Assembly (NCBI RefSeq): GCF_001940455.1
Contig: NZ_MKQR01000032.1
Location: forward strand, 1-64,000
Direction of reading: 5' to 3'
Source of the DNA: Actinokineospora bangkokensis
GTDB lineage: Bacteria > Actinomycetota > Actinomycetes > Mycobacteriales > Pseudonocardiaceae
DNA: 64,000 bases
The notes under the pieces were generated by a model, which had not been told where the DNA came from, ran no database searches, and worked only from the letters and a program-made list of their open reading frames with translations. Of the stretch, positions 31,952 through 42,919 are shown piece after piece. The position numbers and the translations under genes are program-made. How positions within the stretch are numbered: the stretch's first letter is position 1; every line of letters begins with the position of its first letter.

Positions 31952-31957
31952 CACTAT
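31952..31957 (+). promoter_or_regulatory. -10-like CACTAT, leaderless start
   Basis: Seven nucleotides before the GTG at 31965. It fits NANNNT only, so it is weaker than the others. Confidence 0.35.
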
Positions 31958-31964
31958 CGGGGGT

Positions 31965-32678
31965 GTGCTGACGACCGACGCCCCCGACCTCTGGCAGCGG
32001 ATCTTCGGGGAGGCCTGGGAGCCCCCCGCCACCATGGTGCTGGTCACCGCCGGGGTGGCGCTGCTGGTGGTGCTCGTGCGCCCGGTGTGGGTGGTGGCCC
32101 GCAACGTCATCACGATCGTGCACGAGGCGGGGCACGGGCTGGTCGCGCTGCTGGCGGGCAGGCGGCTGTCGGGCATCCGGCTGCACTCGGACACCTCCGG
32201 GGTGACGGTGTCGCGCGGGCGCCCGGAAGGGCCGGGCATGGTGCTCACCGCGCTCGCCGGGTACGTGGCGCCGTCGCTGCTCGGGCTGGCGTTCGCGGCG
32301 CTGCTCGCGGGGGAGCGCACGAGCGCGGTCCTGGTGATCTGCGCGATATTGCTTTTCGGGGTGCTCGTCATGGTGCGCAACGCCTACGGGGTGCTGTCGG
32401 TGGTGGTGACGGGGCTGCTGCTGTTCGCGGTGTCGTGGTTCGCCCCGGCGGAGGTCCGTGCGGCGTTCGCCTACTTCATCGCCTGGTTCCTGCTGGTCGG
32501 GGGCCTGCGGCCGGTCGTGGAGCTCCAGCGCAAGCGGGCCCGCGGGCGGGCCGGGGACTCCGACGCGGACCAGTTGGCGCGGCTGACCGGGGCACCCGGC
32601 TTCTTCTGGGTCGGCTCCTTCGCGCTCATCGATCTGGGCGCGCTCGCGCTCGGCTGCGCGTGGTTGCTCCTACCGTGA
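31965..32678 (+). CDS. M50B-like membrane metalloprotease family protein
   Basis: 237 residues, about six membrane helices. The motif IVHEAGHGLVALLAG (about 48) has the HExGH arrangement of M50 site-2 protease-like zinc enzymes. The second zinc ligand (an NPxxD-like motif) is not obvious, which is common in the M50B group of actinobacteria. A GYVAPSLLGLAFAALLAG helix follows. Activity as intramembrane protease is therefore uncertain. GTG start, likely leaderless. Confidence 0.8.
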   Translation: MLTTDAPDLWQRIFGEAWEPPATMVLVTAGVALLVVLVRPVWVVARNVITIVHEAGHGLVALLAGRRLSGIRLHSDTSGVTVSRGRPEGPGMVLTALAGYVAPSLLGLAFAALLAGERTSAVLVICAILLFGVLVMVRNAYGVLSVVVTGLLLFAVSWFAPAEVRAAFAYFIAWFLLVGGLRPVVELQRKRARGRAGDSDADQLARLTGAPGFFWVGSFALIDLGALALGCAWLLLP

Positions 32679-32703
32679 CCAGGTACCGCTGGTATTCGGG
32701 CGT

Positions 32704-32709
32704 TAGGCT
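32704..32709 (+). promoter_or_regulatory. -10 hexamer TAGGCT, leaderless start of TetR gene
   Basis: Six nucleotides before the ATG at 32716. An ACCAG-N6-CTGGT inverted repeat at 32678-32693 sits just upstream, where an autoregulatory operator would lie. Confidence 0.45.
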
Positions 32710-32715
32710 GCCCGC

Positions 32716-33318
32716 ATGCCCCGACTGAGCAGGGTCGAGAGCCAGGCCCGCACCCGCGAGCTGCTGGTCGCCACCGCCAAGGAGCTGTTCCTGCGCGACG
32801 GCTACCACGCCACGTCGCTGGAGAAGGTGGCCGAGGCCGCCGGCTTCTCCAAGGGCGCGGTCTACTCGAACTTCCGCAACAAGGACGAGCTTTGCCTGGT
32901 CGTGCTCGACGACATCCACGCCGAGCACATCAAGGCCGTCGGCGAGGCGATCGCGGGCAGGCCCTTCGACGACGCCGTGGCGCTGTTCTCGCAGTGGGCG
33001 GAGCGGATGATCGGTGACGAGGGGTGGACGGTGCTGGAGGTCGAGTTCGGCCTCCAGGCCCGCCGCGACCCCGCGCTGCGGGCGGAGCTGGCGGTGCGCG
33101 ACCGGGCCGTCCGCGACGCCATCGCCGCGCTCGCGCGCACCTTCGACACCTCGGCGCACCCGGCGCCGCTGCCCGCCCAGGACCTCGCCACCGCCCTGCT
33201 CAGCCTGGGGATCGGGCTGGGGATCCAGCGCGTGATCGACCCGGGCATCCCGGTGGGTGTGCTCGCCGACACGCTGCGCTCGCTGCTCGGGCTGCCGAAG
33301 TCCGAAAAGGACGCCTGA
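32716..33318 (+). CDS. TetR-family transcriptional regulator
   Basis: 200 residues. Helix-turn-helix at about 28-52: TSLEKVAEAAGFSKGAVYSNFRNKDEL. The C-terminal part is a helical ligand-binding/dimer domain with no recognisable ligand signature. ATG start, leaderless by the TAGGCT box. It follows the M50-like gene by 37 bp and is followed by a second TetR gene 155 bp later. The target is not evident; no transporter or enzyme is paired with it. Confidence 0.9.
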   Translation: MPRLSRVESQARTRELLVATAKELFLRDGYHATSLEKVAEAAGFSKGAVYSNFRNKDELCLVVLDDIHAEHIKAVGEAIAGRPFDDAVALFSQWAERMIGDEGWTVLEVEFGLQARRDPALRAELAVRDRAVRDAIAALARTFDTSAHPAPLPAQDLATALLSLGIGLGIQRVIDPGIPVGVLADTLRSLLGLPKSEKDA

Positions 33319-33351
33319 GCGGGCGCTCACTCCGATGTGGCCGGTGTGAGT

Positions 33352-33363
33352 GCGACCGGTCGC
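33352..33363. promoter_or_regulatory. Perfect 12-bp palindrome between the two TetR genes
   Basis: GCGACCGGTCGC, self-complementary, 110 bp before the second TetR start. Candidate operator. Confidence 0.35.
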
Positions 33364-33432
33364 GATGTCGCCACCTGTTCGTGTCACCCCGGACCCGCTG
33401 TGGCGCAAGCGAAGTCCCACAACGATCATGGA

Positions 33433-33451
33433 TAGTCGGCAGTACCGGCTA
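33433..33451. promoter_or_regulatory. TAGTCGG-N5-CCGGCTA inverted repeat before second TetR gene
   Basis: Arms pair at 6 of 7 positions; the dyad ends 22 bp before the GTG at 33474. Likely autoregulatory site. Confidence 0.4.
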
Positions 33452-33473
33452 CCCAGATCGAGAGGGACCCCCA

Positions 33474-34100
33474 GTGACCGACCCGGCCGAGGCCACGCCG
33501 CCGCGGCGGCGCACCCAGCGCGAGCGCCGCGAGGCGACCGTGGGCAAGCTCGTCGACGCGACCATCGCCGCGATCTCCGAGGTCGGCTACGCCCGCGCCT
33601 CGGTGCAGGAGATCTGCAGACGGGCCGGGGTGTCGCACGGCGGGCTCTTCCGGCACTTCGAGACCCGCCTCGACCTGGTCGTGGCCGCCGCCGAGGAGGT
33701 CGGCAGGCGGCTGGCGGCGAACTTCTGGGAGCAGGTCGGCCCGGTGGCCGAGCGCGGCGCGACCCCGCACGAGGTGCTGCGCGCCATCCGCGCCGCCTGC
33801 CGCTCGCCGCTGAACCTGGTGTGGTTCGAGGTGCTGGTCGCCGCCCGCACCGACGCGCCGCTGCGGGCCAGGCTCGCGCCCACCGTGGACGCCCTGGGCG
33901 AGGAGATCTACCTGACCGCGCTGCGCATCCCGGCGGTGGCCGCGCAGCCGGTGGAGACCCGGCAGGCGGTGGTCTCGTCGGTGCTGCACATCTTCGACGG
34001 CGAGACCTTCGCCAACGCCGTGCGCCCCGGCCACGACCTCGACGAGAAGCGGCTTGAGGTGGCGGCGTCGCTGTACCGGGTCCCGGTGGCCGGGGACTGA
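33474..34100 (+). CDS. TetR-family transcriptional regulator
   Basis: 208 residues starting at GTG with a GAGAGGGA stretch upstream. The helix-turn-helix is about residues 37-62: ASVQEICRRAGVSHGGLFRHFETRLDLV. The C-terminal half resembles TetR_C domains found in regulators of fatty-acid or aromatic metabolism, but no ligand can be named. It is not similar to the first TetR protein beyond the DNA-binding domain, so this is not a recent duplication. The 270-bp gap after it holds no gene. Confidence 0.9.
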   Translation: MTDPAEATPPRRRTQRERREATVGKLVDATIAAISEVGYARASVQEICRRAGVSHGGLFRHFETRLDLVVAAAEEVGRRLAANFWEQVGPVAERGATPHEVLRAIRAACRSPLNLVWFEVLVAARTDAPLRARLAPTVDALGEEIYLTALRIPAVAAQPVETRQAVVSSVLHIFDGETFANAVRPGHDLDEKRLEVAASLYRVPVAGD

Positions 34101-34370
34101 GCCGAACCGGCCGCGCGCCACCGTCCACCCCGGACCGCTAGTCGAGCGGTCCTCGTGCACCGTCCACTTCGACCCGTTCGCCGCGCAACGTGCAGTCCGC
34201 AACTCGCTGTCATCGGGATCGATCCAGGTCACCACCGCGGGGTGACCCCCGGCCGGGGTGTGCGTCCGCCCTGTGGATAGCGGGGAGCGTCCGCGCCCGA
34301 TTCCTGGCAACCTCGGGTCGTCGGCGGGGCGCCGACCACGCGGGCGGTCGGGGACGGGAGGACGGGTGGC

Positions 34371-34700
34371 ATGACGGGCTTCTCCGGTGGAGGGGTGCTT
34401 GAGGCGCTGACGTGCTTCGAGCAGGCGACGGTGGTGCTGGCGCTGTGCGACGGGCCGGACCTGGTGGTCCGCACGGTCAACGCGGCGGGCCGGGCGGCCC
34501 TCGGCGACGACCTGGTCGGCGGGCCGCTGCCGGTCGAGGGGCACGCCGAGGGCGTCGCGGGCGTGCTGGCGGGCGCGGACGAGTACCGGGCCGAGGGCGT
34601 GCGGGTCGGGGCGGCCACCGTCGACGCGGTCTTCCGCCCGGTGCGCAACCGCGACGGCGGTGTCACCGGGGTCACCTTCGAGGGCCGCCTGCGCGGCTGA
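34371..34700 (+). CDS. Stand-alone PAS-like protein
   Basis: 109 residues. The pattern DLVVRTVNAAGRAALG, then an EYRAEGVRVGAATVDAVFRPVRNRDGGVTGVTFEG tail, is that of a PAS fold as found at the N-terminus of actinobacterial GAF/PAS-PP2C or sensor proteins. Here it has no output domain. It could be a stand-alone sensor, an adaptor or a remnant of a longer protein. ATG with GGGAGG upstream. The proA-like gene follows 49 bp later. Confidence 0.65.
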   Translation: MTGFSGGGVLEALTCFEQATVVLALCDGPDLVVRTVNAAGRAALGDDLVGGPLPVEGHAEGVAGVLAGADEYRAEGVRVGAATVDAVFRPVRNRDGGVTGVTFEGRLRG

Positions 34701-34749
34701 GGCACACTCCACCCGGCACACGGCCGGGTGAGGCGAGAGGACGAGGGAC

Positions 34750-35982
34750 ATGAGCGACGTGCACGAGGTCGTGGCGGAGTGCGCGCGGCGGGCGGCCGCG
34801 GCCGCCCCGGCGCTGGCCGCGGCCTCCGACGAGGCGATCGACGCCGCGATCGGGGAGATGGCGGCCCGGCTGTCCTCGGCCCGCGCCACCGTGCTCGCCG
34901 CCAACGCCGAGGACGTGGCCGCCGCCGAGGCCGCGGGGATGTCCGGCGGCCTGCTCGACCGGCTGCGCATCACCGAGGCCCGGCTGGCCGACATGGCCGA
35001 GCAGCTGCGCCTGCTCGCCGGGGTGGCCCACCCGCCCAGGCAGACCCCGGTCCGGGTGCTCGACGGCGGGTTCCGGCTGGTCGAGCTGCGCAGGCCGGTG
35101 GGGGTCATCGGGGCCAACTACGAGGCCCGGCCCAACGTCACCGTCGACGTGGCCTCCCAGCTGGTCAAGTCGCGCAACGCGGGGGTGCTGCGCACCGGCT
35201 CGGCCGCGCTGCGCTCGGCCACCGCGCTGCTGCGCCACGTCATCGCCCCCGCGCTGGACGAGGCGGGCCTGGACCCGGCCGCCGTGCAGCTGGTGCCCAC
35301 CGCCGACCGGGAGGCCGCGGGCGCCCTGGTCGAGCAGGCCGGGCTGATCCCGCTGGTCATCCTGCGCGGCAGCGGCGAGAGCACCCGGGAGCTGGGCCGC
35401 CGCGCCGCCCAGGTCGGCGTCCGCACCCTCGCGCACGCCGACGGCGGCGGTGTCCTCTACTACGACAAGGGCGCCGACCACGCCTTCGCCGCCGACCTCA
35501 TCCGCCGCAGCCTCGACCGGCTGGGCGTGTGCAACCGGCTCAACCTGCTGCTGGTCCACCGCGAGGTCTACGACGCCGCGCTGCCCGGCATCGAGGCCGC
35601 GCTCAAGGAGGTCGACGTGGTCGCCTCGCTGCCCCCGCACGAGCACCCCATCGGCTACGAGTGGGCACTCGACGGCGACCGCGAGGCCACCGTGACCATC
35701 GCCCCCGTCGCCGACCTGGCCGAGGCCGCGAAGATCGCCAACGAACGCACCTCCGGCCTCGCCGCGGGCATCGTGACCAGCGACAGCGCGGCCGCGGCGG
35801 GGTTCATGGCGGCCTACACCGGCACCGGGGTGTTCTGGAACGCCCCCACCCGGCTGCTCGACGGCTTCAAGCTCCTCGGCGTCCCGGAGACCGGGATCAA
35901 CATCGACCGCGTGCCCGGCCCCCGAGGCCCCGTCACCTTCACCGACCTGACCCTGCGGCAGTACGCCGTGCTGCCGGATTGA
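34750..35982 (+). CDS. proA: Glutamate-5-semialdehyde dehydrogenase-like protein (ProA family)
   Basis: 410 residues. It has ProA blocks: RRPVGVIGANYEARPNVTVDVASQLVKS (about 115-142), LPHE-like SLPPHEHPIGYEW and TNIDRVPGPRGPVTFTDL-like end. The catalytic Cys aligns with GVCNRLNLLLVH (about 260). Compared with standard ProA (which has GVIGMIYEARPNVT and an SVCNAMETLLVH block) it is diverged, and no proB is adjacent. ProA reduces gamma-glutamyl phosphate to the semialdehyde in proline synthesis. It is probably a ProA, though a specialised paralog is possible. ATG with GAGAGGACGAGGG upstream. Confidence 0.85.
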   Translation: MSDVHEVVAECARRAAAAAPALAAASDEAIDAAIGEMAARLSSARATVLAANAEDVAAAEAAGMSGGLLDRLRITEARLADMAEQLRLLAGVAHPPRQTPVRVLDGGFRLVELRRPVGVIGANYEARPNVTVDVASQLVKSRNAGVLRTGSAALRSATALLRHVIAPALDEAGLDPAAVQLVPTADREAAGALVEQAGLIPLVILRGSGESTRELGRRAAQVGVRTLAHADGGGVLYYDKGADHAFAADLIRRSLDRLGVCNRLNLLLVHREVYDAALPGIEAALKEVDVVASLPPHEHPIGYEWALDGDREATVTIAPVADLAEAAKIANERTSGLAAGIVTSDSAAAAGFMAAYTGTGVFWNAPTRLLDGFKLLGVPETGINIDRVPGPRGPVTFTDLTLRQYAVLPD

Positions 35983-36003
35983 GCAGGTACGACGAGAAAC
36001 GCC

Positions 36004-36024
36004 CCGGGCGTCCGGGATGCCCGG
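36004..36024 (+). terminator. Possible hairpin after the proA-like gene
   Basis: CCGGGC-N9-GCCCGG, 22 bp past the stop codon. Short stem, low confidence. Confidence 0.35.
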
Positions 36025-36053
36025 CGCCGGGGGTGTGAGCTGGGCAACTGACG

Positions 36054-36067
36054 CGATCGAGTAGTCC
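36054..36067. repeat. 14-mer CGATCGAGTAGTCC (second copy)
   Basis: Exact copy of 3645-3658, here about 130 bp upstream of the ctaD start. Both copies are intergenic and in the same orientation relative to the plus-strand gene that follows. Confidence 0.5.
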
Positions 36068-36110
36068 ACAGCACACCAAGCCCACACGAGCCCGCTGGTC
36101 GGCAGCGGGC

Positions 36111-36116
36111 TACGAT
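36111..36116 (+). promoter_or_regulatory. Possible -10 box of ctaD
   Basis: TACGAT, 77 bp before the ctaD start. No convincing -35 hexamer at the right spacing, so tentative. Confidence 0.3.
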
Positions 36117-36193
36117 CCCCCCAGAGCCGCACCGGCGTGGCCGGCCGCGCGCTCGGATGGACGCCCACCACCCATCAGTTGCAGGAGGCAGGA

Positions 36194-40069
<3,876 letters not shown>

Positions 40070-40085
40070 CGCAGGCGGCCCTGGC

Positions 40086-40697
40086 TCAGGTGCCCGCGGC
40101 GAACAGCAGGCCGACGGTGACCGCGCCGGGGTCGACGACGCCGATCGCGTGGTCGCCGACGTAGCTGGCCCGGCCCCGGCGGGCCCGGACGTCCGCCGTT
40201 GACCGGGCGCCCTCGTCGGCCGCCCGCGCGGCGGCGGCGAACGCCTCGGCCAAGGGGGTGTCGTCCGGCAGGGCGGACAGGGCGTCGGCGGCGGGGGAGA
40301 GGGCGTCGACGAGGGTCTTGTCCCCCACCTCGGCCTCCCCGACGCGCTGGATGGCCGCCAACCCGGCGGACGCGCCCGCCGCGAGGGCCGCGGTGGTGAA
40401 GCCGCCCGCCTGGCGGGTGGCGGCGGCGAACTCCTGGAAGAGCAGGCCGAACAGGGGGCCGCTGGTGCCGCCGACCCGGTCCAGGAACGCGCTCGCGGCC
40501 GCGGAGATCACCTCGTCCTCGGCGGCGCCCGCGGCCAGCGCGTCGAGGTCGGCCAGGGTGAAGCGGACCGCGCCCGCGATGTTGGCGCCGAAGTCGCCGT
40601 CCCCGGCGGCCTGGTCCAAGGCGGTGAGCCGGTCCTCGGCGTCGAGGACGGCGGTGGCGAAGGCGCGCAGCCAGGTCGCCGCGGTGGTGTCGGTCAT
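40086..40697 (-). CDS. dhaL: Dihydroxyacetone kinase subunit L (ADP/ATP-binding)
   Basis: 203 residues, all-helical nucleotide-binding subunit. LTALDQAAGDGDFGANIAGAV (about 27) carries the Mg-binding aspartates of the GDxDxG motif, and GGTSGPLFGLLF (about 77), VGDKTLVDALSPAADAL (about 123) and RASYVGDHAIGVVDPGA (about 175) are standard DhaL blocks. It acts with DhaK just upstream (2 bp apart) to phosphorylate dihydroxyacetone. No DhaM (phosphotransferase component) is present here, so the phosphate donor cannot be decided from the window. Confidence 0.93.
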   Translation of the reverse strand: MTDTTAATWLRAFATAVLDAEDRLTALDQAAGDGDFGANIAGAVRFTLADLDALAAGAAEDEVISAAASAFLDRVGGTSGPLFGLLFQEFAAATRQAGGFTTAALAAGASAGLAAIQRVGEAEVGDKTLVDALSPAADALSALPDDTPLAEAFAAAARAADEGARSTADVRARRGRASYVGDHAIGVVDPGAVTVGLLFAAGT

Positions 40698-40699
40698 GC

Positions 40700-41698
40700 T
40701 CAGGCCTTCCAGGCGGGGGCGGTGGCGGGGGCGTCCCAGAGCGCGGTGAGCCCGTCGTCGGTGCGGGTGGCGGACAGGGAGAAGCCGCGCATGTCCAGGG
40801 CGGTCACCACGGAGCCGACCAGCACCCGCTCCAGCACCACGCCCCGGTCCGCCAGCGCCGCGGCGAAGTGCCGGTGGATCCCGTAGAGCTCCATCGGCGT
40901 CGTCCGGCCCAGGCCGTTGACCAGGGCGATCACCCGCTCGCCCGGCGCCAGGCCGAGCGAGCCGAGGAGTTCCCCGGTCATGTCGCGCACCAGGTCGGCC
41001 ACCTCGCCCAGCGGGCGGGTGCGGCCGGAGCGCTCGCCGTGGATGCCCACGCCGTACTCGACCTCGCCCGCCGGGAGGTCGAAGGCGGGGGCGCCGGTGG
41101 CGGGGGAGGTGTGCGCGGCGGAGGCCACGGCGATGCTGCGGCTGCCCGCCACCACCCGCTCGCCCAGGGCGACCAGGGCGTCGAGGTCGGCACCGGTGTC
41201 GGCGGCGGCGCCGAGCAGCTTCTCCAGCACCGCGGTGGCGCCGGTGCCGCGGCGGCCGACGGCGATGTCGGCGGAGTCGGTGGCCACGTCGTCGTCGACC
41301 AGGACCCGGGCGCAGCGGATGCCGTCGTGCTGCAGGCGCTCGGCCGCGATGGCGAAGTTGATCTTGTCGCCGGTGTAGTTCTTCACCACGTGCAGCACCC
41401 CGCCGGGGCCCGCCACCGCCTTCGACGCCGCGTAGACCTGGCGGTTGTGCGGGGAGGCGAACACCCGGCCGGGGCAGGCGGCGTCGAGCAGCCCGGCGCC
41501 GACGAACCCGGCGTGCAGCGGCTCGTGGCCGGACCCGCCGCCGGAGACCAGGCCGACCACCCGGGTGGGCGCGGGGGCGACGGCGGTGACGTACCCGGGG
41601 TCGGGCACCAGCCGCACCAGGTCGGCGTGGGCCAGGGCGAACCCGGCCAGGGCGTCGTCGACCAGGGCGTCGGGGGACGCGGCGAAGTAGGGGCTCAT
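40700..41698 (-). CDS. dhaK: Dihydroxyacetone kinase subunit K
   Basis: 332 residues, substrate-binding subunit. GLVSGGGSGHEPLHAGFVG (about 50) and VKNYTGDKINFAIAAERL (about 107) line the active site, and the His that covalently binds dihydroxyacetone is in YGVGIHGERS (about 218). VALVNGLGRTTPMELY-like sequence is near 270. Paired with DhaL in an operon, it feeds dihydroxyacetone into glycolysis. ATG at 41698; the longer upstream frame is not homologous. Confidence 0.95.
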   Translation of the reverse strand: MSPYFAASPDALVDDALAGFALAHADLVRLVPDPGYVTAVAPAPTRVVGLVSGGGSGHEPLHAGFVGAGLLDAACPGRVFASPHNRQVYAASKAVAGPGGVLHVVKNYTGDKINFAIAAERLQHDGIRCARVLVDDDVATDSADIAVGRRGTGATAVLEKLLGAAADTGADLDALVALGERVVAGSRSIAVASAAHTSPATGAPAFDLPAGEVEYGVGIHGERSGRTRPLGEVADLVRDMTGELLGSLGLAPGERVIALVNGLGRTTPMELYGIHRHFAAALADRGVVLERVLVGSVVTALDMRGFSLSATRTDDGLTALWDAPATAPAWKA

Positions 41699-41870
41699 GC
41701 GGTGGTTCCCGTCGGGGCGGTGAGCGGGGGCATGCCGCCATCCTCTGCCCTCACCGGCGCCCCGGCCAGTGCTCGCCCGCGCCACCCGGTCGGGGGGTTT
41801 CGCCGAGCGCGCCCGCCCGAGCGCGACCATCCTGGGGGTGACCATCTTGGGGCGAGGCAGGGAGATCGCG

Positions 41871-42440
41871 ATGAGCGCGGCGTTCACCATCACCCCCGGG
41901 GCGCAGGCCCTGCACCGGCTGACCGCCCGGTGGTGGGTCCCGGTCCTGCTGGGCTTCCTCGTCGCCGTCCTCGGCGTGCTGCTCATCGGCAACCTGGCCA
42001 CCGCGGCGGGCGCGCTCGCGGTCCTGGTGGCGATCGGGCTGATCTTCGACGGCGCCGCCGAACTGGCCACCGCGGGCCGCCACCACCAGGGCTGGCCCGC
42101 CTACGTGCTGGGCGGGCTGTGGCTGCTGGTCGGCGTGCTCGCCCTGGTCTGGCCGGGGCTGACGCTGCTGGCGCTGGCCACCTTCGTCGGCGTCGGGTTC
42201 CTGCTCGGCGGCGTCGTGCAGGTCGCGGCCGCGATCCGGGCGCGCAAGCGCTTGCCGATGTGGGGGCTGTGGCTGGCCCTGGGCGTGCTGACCGCCGTCG
42301 CGGGCGTGCTGGCGCTGGTGCTGCCCGGCCTGACCATCCTCACCCTGGCGCTGTTCCTGGGCATCGCCCTGCTGCTGCGCGGCATCGGCATGGTGTGGTT
42401 CGGGTTCAGCCTGCGCCGGGTCCACAACGCGACGCGCTAG
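41871..42440 (+). CDS. HdeD/DUF308-family membrane protein
   Basis: 189 residues with six hydrophobic helices arranged as three hairpins, each containing a Gly/Leu-rich stretch (GFLVAVLGVLLI, GGLWLLVGVLALVWPG, LGVLTAVAGVLALVLPG). The repeated G.L....GVL.L..P pattern is typical of HdeD-like proteins, linked to acid resistance in E. coli but of unknown role in actinobacteria. I choose the ATG at 41871, preceded by GGCAGGGAG, over longer upstream frames. Divergent from dhaK across 172 bp. Confidence 0.82.
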   Translation: MSAAFTITPGAQALHRLTARWWVPVLLGFLVAVLGVLLIGNLATAAGALAVLVAIGLIFDGAAELATAGRHHQGWPAYVLGGLWLLVGVLALVWPGLTLLALATFVGVGFLLGGVVQVAAAIRARKRLPMWGLWLALGVLTAVAGVLALVLPGLTILTLALFLGIALLLRGIGMVWFGFSLRRVHNATR

Positions 42441-42545
42441 GTCCCCGGTTCGGCGAATCGGCCGCTCACGGGCGCCTGTCCCGCCCGAGGCAACCCGGCA
42501 CGGCGACGAACGGGATCTGGCGCCGCCCCTCTGGTGGCGGACGCC

Positions 42546-42884
42546 CTAGTCCGAGGCCTCGCCGCGCTGCCAGACCACGAACAGGCCGTCCTCGACGGTC
42601 GTCATGCTCTCCACGAACGCGTCGTTGTCGAACCCCGGCAGCGACTGCAACCGCGACATCAGCTCGTCGGCGCTGGGGTGCCCGGCGGGCACCGCGCACC
42701 CGCCGCCGCCCTCGCGCATGAGCAGGAAGAACACGTCCTCCTTCCACGGCCCCTCCGGGGTGGTGCGGATGGCGACCTCGGCCAACTCGGCCCAGTCCAC
42801 CGACTCCACGCTCCCGTCGGCGAGCTGCCTGCGCACGCCCTGGTCGTCGACGGTGATGCCCGCATCACCGGGGTTGCTGGACAC
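42546..42884 (-). CDS. Small conserved hypothetical protein
   Basis: 112 residues, soluble, no membrane segment. It begins with ITVDDQGVRRQLADGSVESVDWAELAEVAIRTT, a beta-rich start seen in several uncharacterised bacterial proteins, and contains GPWKEDVFFLLM and FVVWQR. I do not recognise a function. GTG start with GGAGG seven bases upstream. It lies 35 bp downstream of dinG on the same strand and may be co-transcribed. Confidence 0.75.
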   Translation of the reverse strand: MSSNPGDAGITVDDQGVRRQLADGSVESVDWAELAEVAIRTTPEGPWKEDVFFLLMREGGGGCAVPAGHPSADELMSRLQSLPGFDNDAFVESMTTVEDGLFVVWQRGEASD

Positions 42885-42919
42885 GCGTCCTCCGTGAATC
42901 GTCTCGTCCCGCGCCGCGC

